Made by a program: the position numbers and the translations under genes. A stretch of DNA of 48,100 nt from Gammaproteobacteria bacterium. Lineage in GTDB: Bacteria > Pseudomonadota > Gammaproteobacteria > Xanthomonadales > Marinicellaceae. Position 1 is the first letter of the stretch. Each line of letters begins with the position of its first letter. The stretch covers positions 1-48,100 of the forward strand of contig JAUIGR010000019.1 in assembly GCA_030430025.1 (NCBI GenBank). Direction: 5' to 3'. A model generated the notes under the pieces. The model did no database searches and was not told where the DNA came from. It saw only the letters and a program-made list of their open reading frames with translations. Positions 24,101-30,520 of this stretch are shown here, piece by piece.

Positions 24101-27100
24101 CAGAGCAAAATCATCATAAGACGCCCGCAGGTAAAATTCATCCAAACCGGTGGTATTCAAAATCTGGTAACCACCCGTTTCAGGATTGATTTTGAATAAT
24201 TGATCAGTCCCTTGATACGATCGCAACAGGATGCCGCCATCAGCAATGGGATTGATTAATACTTGAGTGTATGTTGGACTGTCTATGATCGCCGGAAAAA
24301 TCGATTCGATTTCTGATGCATCAGTTTTGATCTTAAATAAGCCACTTTTTAGTACATTTTCTTTGTCTTTATATTCCTTGGTAAAAAAATAACGCCCATC
24401 GGCACTGAAAGCCCCCAATAAATACGGACTGTTGGTCAAGCAAGTCAGGTCATAATGGATGCCATTGTTATTAAGCAAAGTTTCCATCATCGGTGTGCGG
24501 TTGGTATCTACAGTCACAGAGAGGTGTTTGATCAGACCATTCTGATCACCTGATAACGTCACCCGATAAACGCCATCTGGAAGCAACTCACCCTGGTCGT
24601 TACGGCCGTCCCAAACGACATCACCCTGATCCGTTTGTTGCCAATAGTTTTGCTCAAAATGACGAACCAGTCGATCTCGAAAATCATAGATACTGATGCT
24701 GTAATCATCAACCACTTCTGTATTAAAGACAAACTCAGTGGTGTCTTGAACACCATCACCATTGGGTGAAAAAACATCATCAGTGAAGTAAAAACTCAAA
24801 TCTTGTTGTTCAATATTCAAGATCGCCTGATTATTATGCTCTCGTCCTTCATCTATTTGATCATCCAAATCAACGATCACCTGAAAAGCGGTGATTTGAT
24901 TGTCAATCGGCATTTCATAATCCAATGAACTGATCACACTGCCGCCACCTTCCAGTGCCACTATATTTTTTTGACCAATCCAAACCGGTGTTTCTGAACC
25001 GGAAATGGTATACCAATCGACAGTGAGATTTTCCAAGGGCTGTTCACCTAGATTGACAACAGTGGCCGCCAATCCCAATACCTCACCGGGTACAGGTAAG
25101 GTAGGGTCCAAAGTAATCGCACCGGGAGTGACCATGGCATCAGGCTGCGATAAGAACTGAAACTCTTTGATCAACAAATTATCGTTTTCATTGAACTCAT
25201 TGACCTGCTCATCAGCATCGACATGAACGATCAATGTAGTGTCACCAATTTGCTTAGCATCTATAAGATTGATGTTATGCTGTACAGTGTTACCGGCCTC
25301 AAGACCACCCGGAACTTCCAAACTGGACAATAAAGTTTGCGTGCCGTCTGAATACTGTTCATAGACGTTGATGGTAAAACCAGTGGCATCAGTCATGGCA
25401 TCATTGGTCACCATAACCTGAACTTCATTATTCAAGCCACTCAAACCTGGATCAGGATTCAATAAGACATCGTCAATGCGTAAGTTAGTCAATAAATTTT
25501 CTGCCACTTCAACAACAATTTGTAAGGTATTATTGTTTTCATCAATTTCAGCTAACTGGTCTTGATCATCAAGCTGAAAGGTCAATTGGTATGAACCAGC
25601 GACCTGAGGTGTCCAGTAAAACTGACGATTAAGCGTTTCCCCAGCCACCATGGTTACGACATCATGCTGGTAAATATCTGTTATTTCTTGGCCATCATCA
25701 GCACTGACCAGTAGAGAATAATAAGGTGCAGGCAAGGTACCCAGATTGCTGAAGTTAAAGTTGATGCTATGTTGATCTCCAGCTATGAACGTATCAGGCA
25801 GTTCAACACCTTCCAAACTGATGGCCAAATCGATTGATGGTTGACTTGAAAGACTGAAATGCCATTGGTTGTTATTTTCGTTGACCTCTTCAATTGCTTG
25901 TTGATAATCGATGATGACAACAAACTCCAAATCACCTTCAGCATTTGCAATGTCATGAGAAAATGGTAATAAAACTGGCTGCTGACTGGGCAAGTTAACC
26001 ACTTGCTCCTCTAAAAGCTGTAAATTGTTATCAGCATCCTCGACAAACAAACTCACAGCGACATTATCGACATTTTGTAGTGATAGATTTTCTACAGTGA
26101 CATCCACAGACAAAGCAAAAGGCAAAGCATCAAATGCAGTGGGTTGAAAACCACTCTGTCCAACTTGAATCACCAGTTCTGGAATGGCAGAAACCGCTTG
26201 CACAGTCAATGGCAATTGATACTGATTATCCGATTCATTATTTTCTGCAACCTCATCCAAAGCATCTGCTTTGACAGTTAGCACTTGTTCTCCTTCCAAT
26301 CCGGATGTATCAAAAATCAGTGAAACCACATGCTCTTCACCCGCAGGCCAGTTAGCCATCTCAATAGAGTCAATGAGCACATCATCATGATAAAGGCCCA
26401 CCGTACTGGGCATATCAATAGCAACTCCATCATTAATGACTTTGGTCACTATCGACAGCTGTTCTCCAGAAACCGCTTGACTGGCCACTTCAGTAGTGAT
26501 GATTCTGAGATTAGGTTTTTGGTCATCAGCAAGCAATTTCATCGCCACAGCAGTGGTATAAACACTACCAGCGAATGAACGATCTAATGATTGCGCTGTA
26601 TCCAAATAAGACAAGGAAAGATTAGCTGCTGTTACATGTGATGGTGCTGTACTTAATTGCAAAGCATCAAGGACAATGACGGTCTCATTCAATGTACCAA
26701 ACTGACCATCTAATGTCTGTTGAGCCACTAAGTAGTCAGCAAGTGTATTGAACTGACTTTCAAAACCATCAAGCAGTGACATTGCCTTCATTAGCATCGC
26801 TGTTGCTGTCAGCGCACTCCTTCCTGAACGGCTATAGCCAGCACCCAAGTCTTCATTGGTTACTTGCGCAAGGAATTCAAATGTGGTGTTTTTGACCAAG
26901 TACTCGGAGCCAAATGTCTTTTTCAAAGCATATAAAACCAATGCTGTATCATAAATATTAGACTCATCACCTACAGTGGCACCCCAGCCGCCATCAGTAT
27001 TTTGACTTGAAATGAGCTGCGCCTTAAGTGCATTTGACTTTGCTTGACTGATCATACCACTAAGCAACAGCCAAGATGCTTGGTCATTATCAACCACATC

Positions 27101-28366
27101 ATTTGCATGCAGCCAAGAGATTGAGGGCATTGTAATCAACGATGAGTTAACAACAGATAATGCATCCAAAACTGTTGCTGTATCTCTGATAGAAGTCGCC
27201 TGTTTATCCTGCCAATAACCCTCTTCAGTTTGACTATCGAGCACAAATTGAAGAGCCTCACTCTCATCATAAGCAACAAAATTATTGGGGTTAAAACTCA
27301 ATAACTGAACATCACCAGAGGTCAATGAGTCCTCTGGATAGATGATTGATCCCATACCGGCAGTGTCAGCTAAAAAACGTTGTTGAAATTGCTTTTTTAA
27401 AATCAACAATTTACCGATGTCAGTGCTCGACACTTCTTGCCCAGGCCGAGTCAGCACAACAAAGTGAACATTAAACTCATGCTGTGATTCCGAAAACTCA
27501 GGGACACGTGGCCCCTCCGCTGCAATCACATCATCAATACTGATGATTTTTTTCTCTCCGGTAACTTTTGCTCCAATCGCTGGTGGTAAATCAGTACTGA
27601 CGCCTGGTTGTCCGTTGCTTATTAAAAAGAAATCCGGGACACTTGATGCCGATTTCATGCCCATTAAGTACAAGTCAAGTGGACTCAACTGATGCATCAC
27701 ATCCAGTGTTTCAAATTCACTGTCATCAACTTCAGACCAATGAGAACCATACATCACTGAAGCATGAGAATTTAAGAAATAGCTCCAATGTGTAGCTGAC
27801 TCACCCAAAATGTCTTGGTTTGGCTGATTTCCATCAAGGTAAGTAATTTGAGGACCCCATCGGTGCATCAATTCGTGCATTAATGCATCCAAGGTCACAT
27901 CGTAACTTGGCTCGGTTAAGTCCCATGCCCAGTCAGCAAGTTCAGTCATATCGATGATACCTTGAAGCTTTTCACTGCCAAATGCTGCTTGGTTATTGAA
28001 TAACTCAATACCTATACCAGAGGTATCATTCATAACACCGGTATAAAATGCAGCATAATTTTCAGAATCGACTGGAAATGTAGTGAATACGACGACAAAA
28101 TCATAACCATCATCGACATTTTGGTATAAATTTTGCATCAAAGCTTGTCGAGCTTCAACATTAAATATATTGTTTAACTTTCTATCATAACTTCCTGAAA
28201 AGTCTATTAAACTAACTCCAGAAACTTGCTCTTTATATGTTACTATAAAAGAATTTTTATTATTGGAAAGAGGCTGTTCATCCAGATAAACAGCATCTTG
28301 TGAGTGAATAGAAAATGATAAAAATAGCTGTAACCACAGCAATACAGAAAACCGTTTCAGACTCAT
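9131..28366 (-). CDS. Giant 6,411-residue exported multi-domain protein: metallopeptidase-like head, toroid, Ig-type repeats
   Basis: Residues 1-22 are a signal peptide. Residues 30-345 form a peptidase-like domain with HELMH at 164-168, a possible third zinc ligand in GES near 189, and SPLDLYLMG near 228-236. Residues 365-612 resemble squalene-cyclase/prenyltransferase-type alpha/alpha-toroid repeats (QNTDGGWG near 455-462). From about 618 to 1180 there are several CARDB-like modules (the ENNNxxQ pattern recurs). FlgD-like modules with FSPNGDG or SPDGD signatures occur near 1199, 1889 and 2845. Likely beta-propeller segments sit near 1300-1540 and 4300-4520. Fibronectin III and other Ig-like domains fill about 2900-4200 and 4550-5650. 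An SdrD-B-like module lies near 5685-5760 and a DUF11-like domain near 6270-6385. The tail carries VFKNGFE close to the C-terminus. AAGGAG precedes the ATG. The most likely role is a surface or secreted adhesin/protease scaffold; the substrate is unknown. It overlaps the RHS gene by one base. Confidence 0.95.
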   Translation of the reverse strand: MSLKRFSVLLWLQLFLSFSIHSQDAVYLDEQPLSNNKNSFIVTYKEQVSGVSLIDFSGSYDRKLNNIFNVEARQALMQNLYQNVDDGYDFVVVFTTFPVDSENYAAFYTGVMNDTSGIGIELFNNQAAFGSEKLQGIIDMTELADWAWDLTEPSYDVTLDALMHELMHRWGPQITYLDGNQPNQDILGESATHWSYFLNSHASVMYGSHWSEVDDSEFETLDVMHQLSPLDLYLMGMKSASSVPDFFLISNGQPGVSTDLPPAIGAKVTGEKKIISIDDVIAAEGPRVPEFSESQHEFNVHFVVLTRPGQEVSSTDIGKLLILKKQFQQRFLADTAGMGSIIYPEDSLTSGDVQLLSFNPNNFVAYDESEALQFVLDSQTEEGYWQDKQATSIRDTATVLDALSVVNSSLITMPSISWLHANDVVDNDQASWLLLSGMISQAKSNALKAQLISSQNTDGGWGATVGDESNIYDTALVLYALKKTFGSEYLVKNTTFEFLAQVTNEDLGAGYSRSGRSALTATAMLMKAMSLLDGFESQFNTLADYLVAQQTLDGQFGTLNETVIVLDALQLSTAPSHVTAANLSLSYLDTAQSLDRSFAGSVYTTAVAMKLLADDQKPNLRIITTEVASQAVSGEQLSIVTKVINDGVAIDMPSTVGLYHDDVLIDSIEMANWPAGEEHVVSLIFDTSGLEGEQVLTVKADALDEVAENNESDNQYQLPLTVQAVSAIPELVIQVGQSGFQPTAFDALPFALSVDVTVENLSLQNVDNVAVSLFVEDADNNLQLLEEQVVNLPSQQPVLLPFSHDIANAEGDLEFVVIIDYQQAIEEVNENNNQWHFSLSSQPSIDLAISLEGVELPDTFIAGDQHSINFNFSNLGTLPAPYYSLLVSADDGQEITDIYQHDVVTMVAGETLNRQFYWTPQVAGSYQLTFQLDDQDQLAEIDENNNTLQIVVEVAENLLTNLRIDDVLLNPDPGLSGLNNEVQVMVTNDAMTDATGFTINVYEQYSDGTQTLLSSLEVPGGLEAGNTVQHNINLIDAKQIGDTTLIVHVDADEQVNEFNENDNLLIKEFQFLSQPDAMVTPGAITLDPTLPVPGEVLGLAATVVNLGEQPLENLTVDWYTISGSETPVWIGQKNIVALEGGGSVISSLDYEMPIDNQITAFQVIVDLDDQIDEGREHNNQAILNIEQQDLSFYFTDDVFSPNGDGVQDTTEFVFNTEVVDDYSISIYDFRDRLVRHFEQNYWQQTDQGDVVWDGRNDQGELLPDGVYRVTLSGDQNGLIKHLSVTVDTNRTPMMETLLNNNGIHYDLTCLTNSPYLLGAFSADGRYFFTKEYKDKENVLKSGLFKIKTDASEIESIFPAIIDSPTYTQVLINPIADGGILLRSYQGTDQLFKINPETGGYQILNTTGLDEFYLRASYDDFALIEVGGFYYQVSYDPETAPELIVEQGLNYLSRYDQLWSYRVDDLKLVSAVGNFAQSLDVLALLNPEDGEIDWHYDQKTKTLYVYGEQSLLVIKAVNGAAQVINQIDFSDSGLFIPTKSDHFLIVLPGEIQVYRSNGEYLKSIPHDLTYDYFKSRIIAEYGSLENIKIYVDSECVFFGFQTIVSYDDLEDVKIDFFDSTINVASDNEVYIDIYAALEAKVTVPYGDCLIKESFAIGQANGLSPFNGKITFSPAITSLQLESTTIIPPKKLTNAYGYSTNLYESEGHYFSMADDIYLRNESGEPQKFETELWQDYALSKTDKGSPVNDQYLVSTDSLSVGQQCALVGESGLSFYRNKANLTALIEADTNQYGIEFRGSAFDRNFSHYEIWARLISESESPSIQISNSSVPQYDQTLLYWVPDKVGLYEVELRVYDKAGNLSTDSVEVQFDQQNLSIRNFNLSLQYFSPDGDGFRDQVAISYDVLKADNVQINIKNSEGIIVKTMTNSHEAPVDNFIVQWNGLDKNDELLPSGYYTIEINHRVHYVVLDLIPPLGGYDYCHGVTSFSQLTRDYFKDNTIDNFLPAPAPYVIQGSNLETNLLDIVYQYSPLDLNLWEPTGFWHFYDGFSDFFIDNKFRMKATDKAGNYSLTEIQHNFAKIIPYRLRKLSNNAHISEKRLVDSQDTYCKPAIPVYQSNNTVVSDDFLLDKEEEDQYVFLIQSHVKADISEITLNLFADDLPVKSESVDVISSQELSQFFFENEISNANQSLPYGMVELTEGYVFGVKVHNTDFDTSYGNHLMFQYHVDFENNQNFTASFLVEKEVINSGIFYEDQWYGTGFSNRLPRKISDYIEYQNDAFKEQVRVLFNESTNHIDIDSEKRYLINFAIGDSAKTTNNKADVEYENQFVHSQLPSFEKIGSINGMPYRLLVFETEGPSCDNRLLSVIWSGHHESDQLLEQTAEIIPSNGCMSAVTNQKFYVNQQCHSQAPINTHSEFTFSFYSLDNSYLEATFVEVYYLDSDEEKVILWTDTDVEFNLNLSHPKYSNAIVIDHNEFTEGQHVLFVEMHFQNGWTVLQDGKLLISTHKIDPLLTLDNEGGYLCPDLDGKVELTGVALSSQSDGYYMDVILDTPMAGVNPSLLGPSSGDINYNQSNYLFGRESGSLNLPIKTNATPFHRVFDQGDLNYSGWVNVVMETVNTSGVSVCDIKSLYIDLVPQYDLDLNNEDKYISPGNGNVVSLAHLTALEPLDVVLSVVGTGDVIAIELNEGATFEFQWDGKVNDVQVPDGDYFLELLISDGCNNTSSVETAVTVDTESPSYTFQSPVDQQEVPGIFEMQLLIEEPHLDEPSVVVGYRYNGQLHELDYELELLPLNEQEDYLLTAVVNLSNLPLDTYELVIASADLAGNESEQSIFVHRLEPHQMIWSFELEPRYLSPDGDDLYELLNINLGLNKEANVTINVLDDAEQLVVNLLPDSTLSTGMHPYQWSGLDAQDQLVTNGQYLIRASAYDPDDQEIIETVQLSFVVDTIVPQVTLNPSSLVIPGSGPLVAQIIEDNVQSTQFWLQPLTPLSAEYSIHQGAVSGDIELLDLSTLVEGDYQLRTQVRDRAGHTTMLLHGFTIDNTAPVVSWLQPAPEQMIGEGVVTLSVSIEDAHFESGQIDLALDTEAPNWETLVEITELTDQVFTHEWPVTAEDGAYLLRALALDQAGHETPTIQSVIIDRTPPVAEISNPVQQSLQGPVFTVIGTASDANLSQYQLSYRLSGESDADWHLIHSGISAQQDAALLTWDHQLVSGDYQLRLSVFDAAGQQTDAVVDFAIDTDAPGIPSPLTANYQPPNTANLSWGAVDAPDLAGYFVYRSGVLLNDEPTVDTSWVDADLADGVYAYWVVAVDLVGNQSLPSEQQSVTVDTIAPELWLLQPADMSTVSGSINVMGSAMAESDFKVASLFIREINENAPGELIYNTTLPISSQLLATVDTTLLVNDADYLIRWQAEDLTGNIATLEHQITIDNQAPAAPLNLNYQLDANQVELTWTANNESDLSGYLVFRNGQIISGDGSVVSGQVTETIYLDEAVPDGEHEYYVVAVDLAGNVSETSNIVVVNINHRVPDAWFIEPPEGHKFEAPVRLTAISEDTDVAGMLFEFHTGDEQWQLLEDDTEAPFDTLLDPELLQLDYGNLVIRVTARDEANDSDQTPDVKHIIYTDLTPPAAVEGLVAQVNGGDVTLTWDSNEEADLAEYQLLRKQLEPELENDFTLLSTVESSENSYLDNDVADGVYRYRIHAVDDYDNLSNASNSDNTTVWSIELKQPFTPVLGVPDMIFNGSVPQPGTLVFDWQNDLVLDPPSPQIMTEAGTFITSALSLTTGDNILTVVEEDEADHVSKAASKTVQLSPVPPVPVNQQSNLDSFNLTLSWEAPEDDTTGYLPYFNGEPTIDQQRLTEELTFDASSNMFNVANALDADEESYWSPTWTDINNGEPTYYQLNFNSPRWIVGSTINWLPGYDENVAPVSPSHYEIQYLSAVGWLTVAEFIDDQNATVNFQTTVPYLTTAVRIWIPLPEYNYEEISLTEWDITEQPYLTTLAHNQVMSDGIYQLQVSAINSYGFESALTEAEEIIVGDVVPPETVSLSGEVFEQYHVQLNWTASVSEDVDHYRIFRDGMLLTITQDANQLSYQDLNLINGEYSYQVAAVDTAGNQSVLSNEIIVNIEIDLIEAPANLSVHATEEGGVLQLNWDVVNNPFLAYYQIYRSLNPNSDFEPLAQSDNNQWLDHVPYGIRHYYYIISVDNLGNESVASNIADGITFDLEVPPPPIFLTPAEGGEEIEVTDTFVDITGMAGTAQEVSLLLDGIEVAQTQVSDSYQLLEQNLDTELTEIRINANNDWITYYGAGEEPLKLHHLITKETNAVALDVALDDYFWSADGSHLIVIADEGENEVLYRVNLDGSHQAYGFSSDLIDVVSMSPDEQQLVYTGNGYNEQLQDITYGFWHYDLNTQDVTLIPVEGNVLIQRESIQWINDSTIVFINHPTYIYNPGELLRYALNDESAEVLDNETASTATLSMDTVQNYVYYDDDLGNNQNVITRLSLDDLSTVQLANNQYDFSKPVVSDDADVIMAYWGTQDLVLVNFNSGEILAHFESAGNGLQVLKAQDGVYKAVKNNNLLTFMPPGYFTFNNWPLNAGVNEFTAIGIKENGLLSDPSEPIWINLLTASLPDLLTRDEYLNISPHSLSVNDQASGVLVLTNNSQVPVNDVIIDANLVYPDLSQVPILNSPMVMDLDAGEVVSLNFTLNDLNQPGEYHIQASLDPAQQITEINENNNVAGRSFWVLNEKNPYLTVNLAEHHLYTNDHIDATLAVYNPSASFSGSVVVTLTDSEDFPTGLVQSFVITDLPTEGYWENVINWPVADLYAGDYLLKVQLLDQSDMEISQRIHEVTVHSFVAVDLVAGIGSSPYLTGEEMNFSATLEYLHGNEVIEGLLQWTVVNDLDQIIWQYQQQIGQLTVGETAQYAQFWLMPAPGNYRLQLQLLGYTTMKQLPFTVEALSPQVQLQGEVLLTPAVLDISVEETVDYQLNNTGDVDLTNVPVKLVLFDEGMTQPLLQQQFTSDLNVGQQLTDSVDFDTSLLAVDRYVLVLSADLSNYGSEWVTLDHQLVELADTLPPIITALKPADQGVYASPVLARAEVIDQASDINLVTVQVDEGDVIAMQTVLASSVYESLLVGLNEGDHQLSWQASDTAGNLAVINTSVTIDNTPPEIMITGVDEGQVYAQPMAVDVLVNDLHLGKVYIILNGQPYQPQTMITEEGSYLLMVSATDQAGHTSTAQRQFTIDLSPPEVVITYPLNNSSTTQDHTVVSGETEAGATVYLMVNDQNWQTQADYSGEFMFTEIPLNMGANTLTLHAIDIAGNIGPNAQSTVNRVSSLQFTGQLLAPTSAALGQSVEGTLIVSNQSEQKVIQLPIRLRLNAMDDTLLWSEDYLIDIAGDSDYQQAWQFQTEQLTAANKRLSLWVWQNDHWLLLTEQLIELIDQTPPNIIIQTPEIGLTYGPELTFSLTVSDSYSDLGAVSYQLPDMQDWQDMAFDGQHHLADVELTHGSHQVRFRAIDAVGNEAVTEMIAFQVDAMAPEITIAHPSNGLVTNQDVNIDYQTTDPHPGSDQVTLNGQQINNGYVVSDEGDYQLVVHATDAYQNGSTLDHQFIIDKTAPMISIASPDFGAQYQVPQFDLAGSIGEAGTVYLQFSDDLLQQYSIKTNNAGEFSFIGLSLDPGINHLTIGATDQAGNVAETIEWQVEYVSYGIVSGSIWHDQNGNGNHDPDENTLTAVAVALQANNNGSDYAAVTDSQGHFELPQVVPGDYQLVLSDPVYSNEWQITTNNYPASIEVLENQQYDVQWGLDRSDPQLTTEINAAYGVGRLLVLVDPMTASYNANSCQGMTAWRAQTPFASQSPGITSVSLVNEQNQVLQTEQFQWSDWTGQANQLIDDQPASHRVNLLIHAPAHGYLSASVVAEGSQVLNKNLRLELSQGNQLVSSIEIPANCNQWLQLGEYQGDWQLIDVDLYPAVASDDPDSDSDAPLVAEQRLLLNRLLTEQGWSYELTDDLSVFESAVESGEYVAYLMLADQSSLSNDLITVINHQVKLGDGLFISSQDQQLATQIQHMLGVAVSGLQQASMVQVTNGQLITPGQAILAHHEPVLKMQLDGGEEVAVFTSLWSMEPDNQAMTTRQLQLGQMILAGFDILLQASSYQGSAGYYQWLVDGISAVIRTGQAVESGKARLVELTLHNMVQATSGHVQVVLPEGVSLAYSDQQTMTDPQGFIFDYSLPQGESGTYGFWLVVNQSPATVAFNVYATGYGDAVFAQDEVTLEIGSIPDLSGLITNCQSAVRPDQSLSYQFHIRNLGNQDIVDALASVSFNEALMPSDWSCAGTGGATCAIANGIGSIDGQSMNLPTGSEVTFNINAQVVGMLGAQAAVSAQIDLPEGVVDLDLTNNQGDDYDDITAFVFKNGFECAAPGQPKGSM

Positions 28367-28392
28367 AGCCAGTCAACTCCTTTTAACCAATT

Positions 28393-28518
28393 TTTAGTGT
28401 GTGTTCTAGTAATCTATGACTTTCAGCACACTAAATCAAGTTTATTCTGGTTTTTTTATGCCTTTTGGGCTCATATAAGAGCACCAAGTGATATATTAGT
28501 CCTGTTATTCACACTAAA
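28393..28518. repeat. Three copies of 9-mer CACACTAAA in the acs/giant-gene spacer (possible operators)
   Basis: CACACTAAA occurs at 28427-28435 and 28510-28518, and its exact reverse complement TTTAGTGTG at 28393-28401. The first two listed with the inverted copy form a perfect 9-bp inverted repeat with a 25-base spacer. One copy overlaps the -35 of the candidate promoter for the giant gene, the inverted copy lies just past its expected start site, and the third lies between the probable acs -10 (TATATT near 28493) and its ribosome site. Three exact 9-mers in 163 bp is far above chance, so a shared regulator of both divergent genes is plausible, but no known regulator consensus was recognised. 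Confidence 0.5.
28411..28439 (-). promoter_or_regulatory. Candidate sigma-70 promoter for the giant gene
   Basis: On the minus strand TTGATT (28439-28434) and TAGATT (28416-28411) are separated by 17 bases, each matching four of six consensus positions. The predicted start, near 28404, leaves a leader of about 38 bases with AAGGAG before the ATG at 28366. Assignment is by eye only. The -35 box overlaps one of the CACACTAAA copies listed separately. Confidence 0.4.
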
Positions 28519-28529
28519 GAGATGAGGTT

Positions 28530-30470
28530 ATGGAAAAGCGATATCCAGTCACAGAATCACTATCAAAAAACGCCCTAATCAATGAAAACCAATACTTTAA
28601 AATGTATGAGCAAAGTATTGTGAGTAATGAAGATTTTTGGCGTCATCATGGTCAAAGACTTGATTGGTTTAAGCCCTATTCACAGGTCAAAGATGTTTCT
28701 TTTACTAAACAGGATTTACATATTCAATGGTTCGCTGATGGTGAATTAAATGCTTCATACAATTGCATTGACCGACATTTAGCGAAAAAAGCTGACCAAA
28801 CAGCGATCATCTGGGAAAGCGATGATCCCAGTATATCGAAAAACATTACATTTGCCGAGTTACATCGAGCGGTTTGTCGCTTTGCCAATACACTAAAAAA
28901 ACTGGGGGTTACTAAAGGTGACTGCGTCACACTGTACATGCCGATGATCCCAGAGACAGCTTTTGCGATGCTCGCATGTGCCCGGATTGGCGCCATTCAT
29001 TCGGTCGTTTTTGGAGGCTTTTCTCCAGATGCCTTAGGTGATAGGCTGATCAATGGTCAATCTAAATTGATCATCACCGCCGATCGTGGCCTTAGAGGAT
29101 CAAAAAATATTCCTTTGAAAGCAAACGTTGACCAAGCAACGAAGAAACCTGGTGTGAAAGACCATTTAGAACATGTGCTTGTCATTAAAACATCTGATGT
29201 CGACGTTGATTGGCAAGAACACGATCATTGGTACCATGAAATCAGTGAGGATGTCAGTGATATCTGTGAACCCGAATCGATGAATGCTGAGGACCCACTA
29301 TTTATTCTTTATACATCGGGTTCAACAGGCCAACCCAAGGGTGTATTACATACCACAGGTGGCTATCTGGTTTACGCTTCTATGACACATCAATATGTTT
29401 TTGATATACATCCTGGTGATGTCTATTGGTGCACAGCGGATGTCGGCTGGATTACAGGTCATAGTTATGTGGTTTATGGACCTTTGGCCAATGGCTGCAC
29501 CACTGTAATGTTTGAGGGTGTTCCTAATTACCCTGATTTTAGTCGCTTTTGGCAAATATGCGACAAGCACCAAGTTAATATCTGTTATACCGCACCAACC
29601 GCCATCAGGGCTTTGATGAAAGAAGGTGATGAACCCGTAAAAAGCACATCAAGAAAGTCACTACGGGTATTGGGGTCAGTGGGTGAACCTATTAATCCTG
29701 AAGCCTGGAAGTGGTATTACGAAGTAGTTGGTGATCATCGTTGTCCAATTGTTGACACTTGGTGGCAAACAGAAACTGGTGGCATCCTGATTACTCCTTT
29801 ACCTGGAGCGACTGACCTTAAACCAGGATCTGCCACCAGACCTTTTTTTGGAATCAAGCCTGCGATATTTGATAATGAGGGTAATGAATTAACAGGTGAG
29901 GCTTCAGGTAATTTGGTCATTACAGACTCCTGGCCGGGGCAAATGCGCACTGTTTTCGGTGATCATCAGCGTTTTTACCAAACCTATTTTTCTACATTCA
30001 AAGGTGTCTATACTACTGGTGACGGTGCCAGGCGAGATGAAGATGGCTATTATTGGATCACTGGCCGCACTGATGATGTATTGAATGTCTCTGGCCATCG
30101 CATGGGAACTGCTGAAGTGGAAAGTGCTTTAGTGGCACACGAGGCTGTTGCAGAAGCTGCTGTTGTCGGTTATCCTCATGACATCAAAGGACAAGGCATT
30201 TATGCCTATGTCACTTTGGTCAAAGGCCACAGCGAAACCGAAGATTTAAGAAAGGAGTTGATCCAATGGGTACGAAAAGAAATCGGCCCTATAGCAACAC
30301 CAGACATCATCCAATGGGCTCCAGGGTTACCAAAAACAAGATCTGGCAAAATCATGAGACGGATTCTCAGAAAAATCGCTGCCAATGAACATCAGTATCT
30401 GGGAGATACCTCTACACTGTCAGAACCCGAAGTGGTTACTCATCTGATCAATAATAGACTCAACAGATAA
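28530..30470 (+). CDS. acs: Acetyl-CoA synthetase (AMP-forming)
   Basis: This 646-residue protein matches the family length (about 650). It converts acetate, ATP and CoA to acetyl-CoA in the cytoplasm, by way of acetyl-AMP. The order of motifs is right: an N-terminal acetyl-CoA-synthetase extension ([11 protein letters not shown] near 53), the P-loop [11 protein letters not shown] near 261-271, [10 protein letters not shown] near 409-418 with the tryptophan that limits the acyl pocket to acetate, the hinge segment [14 protein letters not shown], and [11 protein letters not shown] with the catalytic lysine at 607, which is the classic site of inactivating lysine acetylation. The tryptophan favours acetyl over propionyl substrate. 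GATGAGG lies a few bases before the ATG. It is divergent from the giant gene and convergent with the transporter and leucine genes, whose pathway ends in acetyl-CoA and acetoacetate. Confidence 0.96.
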   Translation: MEKRYPVTESLSKNALINENQYFKMYEQSIVSNEDFWRHHGQRLDWFKPYSQVKDVSFTKQDLHIQWFADGELNASYNCIDRHLAKKADQTAIIWESDDPSISKNITFAELHRAVCRFANTLKKLGVTKGDCVTLYMPMIPETAFAMLACARIGAIHSVVFGGFSPDALGDRLINGQSKLIITADRGLRGSKNIPLKANVDQATKKPGVKDHLEHVLVIKTSDVDVDWQEHDHWYHEISEDVSDICEPESMNAEDPLFILYTSGSTGQPKGVLHTTGGYLVYASMTHQYVFDIHPGDVYWCTADVGWITGHSYVVYGPLANGCTTVMFEGVPNYPDFSRFWQICDKHQVNICYTAPTAIRALMKEGDEPVKSTSRKSLRVLGSVGEPINPEAWKWYYEVVGDHRCPIVDTWWQTETGGILITPLPGATDLKPGSATRPFFGIKPAIFDNEGNELTGEASGNLVITDSWPGQMRTVFGDHQRFYQTYFSTFKGVYTTGDGARRDEDGYYWITGRTDDVLNVSGHRMGTAEVESALVAHEAVAEAAVVGYPHDIKGQGIYAYVTLVKGHSETEDLRKELIQWVRKEIGPIATPDIIQWAPGLPKTRSGKIMRRILRKIAANEHQYLGDTSTLSEPEVVTHLINNRLNR

Positions 30471-30477
30471 AAGATAT

Positions 30478-30509
30478 GGCCAGGTTAAGAAAAGTGATTC
30501 AACCTGGCC
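30478..30509. terminator. Inverted repeat between convergent acs and abgT-like genes
   Basis: GGCCAGGTT (30478-30486) and AACCTGGCC (30501-30509) form a perfect 9-bp stem with a 14-base loop, eight bases after the acs stop and twelve before the end of the transporter gene. On the minus strand the stem is followed by ATATCTTTTATC, a weak T-rich tail; on the plus strand there is no T run. It may end one or both convergent transcripts. Confidence 0.5.
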
Positions 30510-30520
30510 GTATCAATGGT

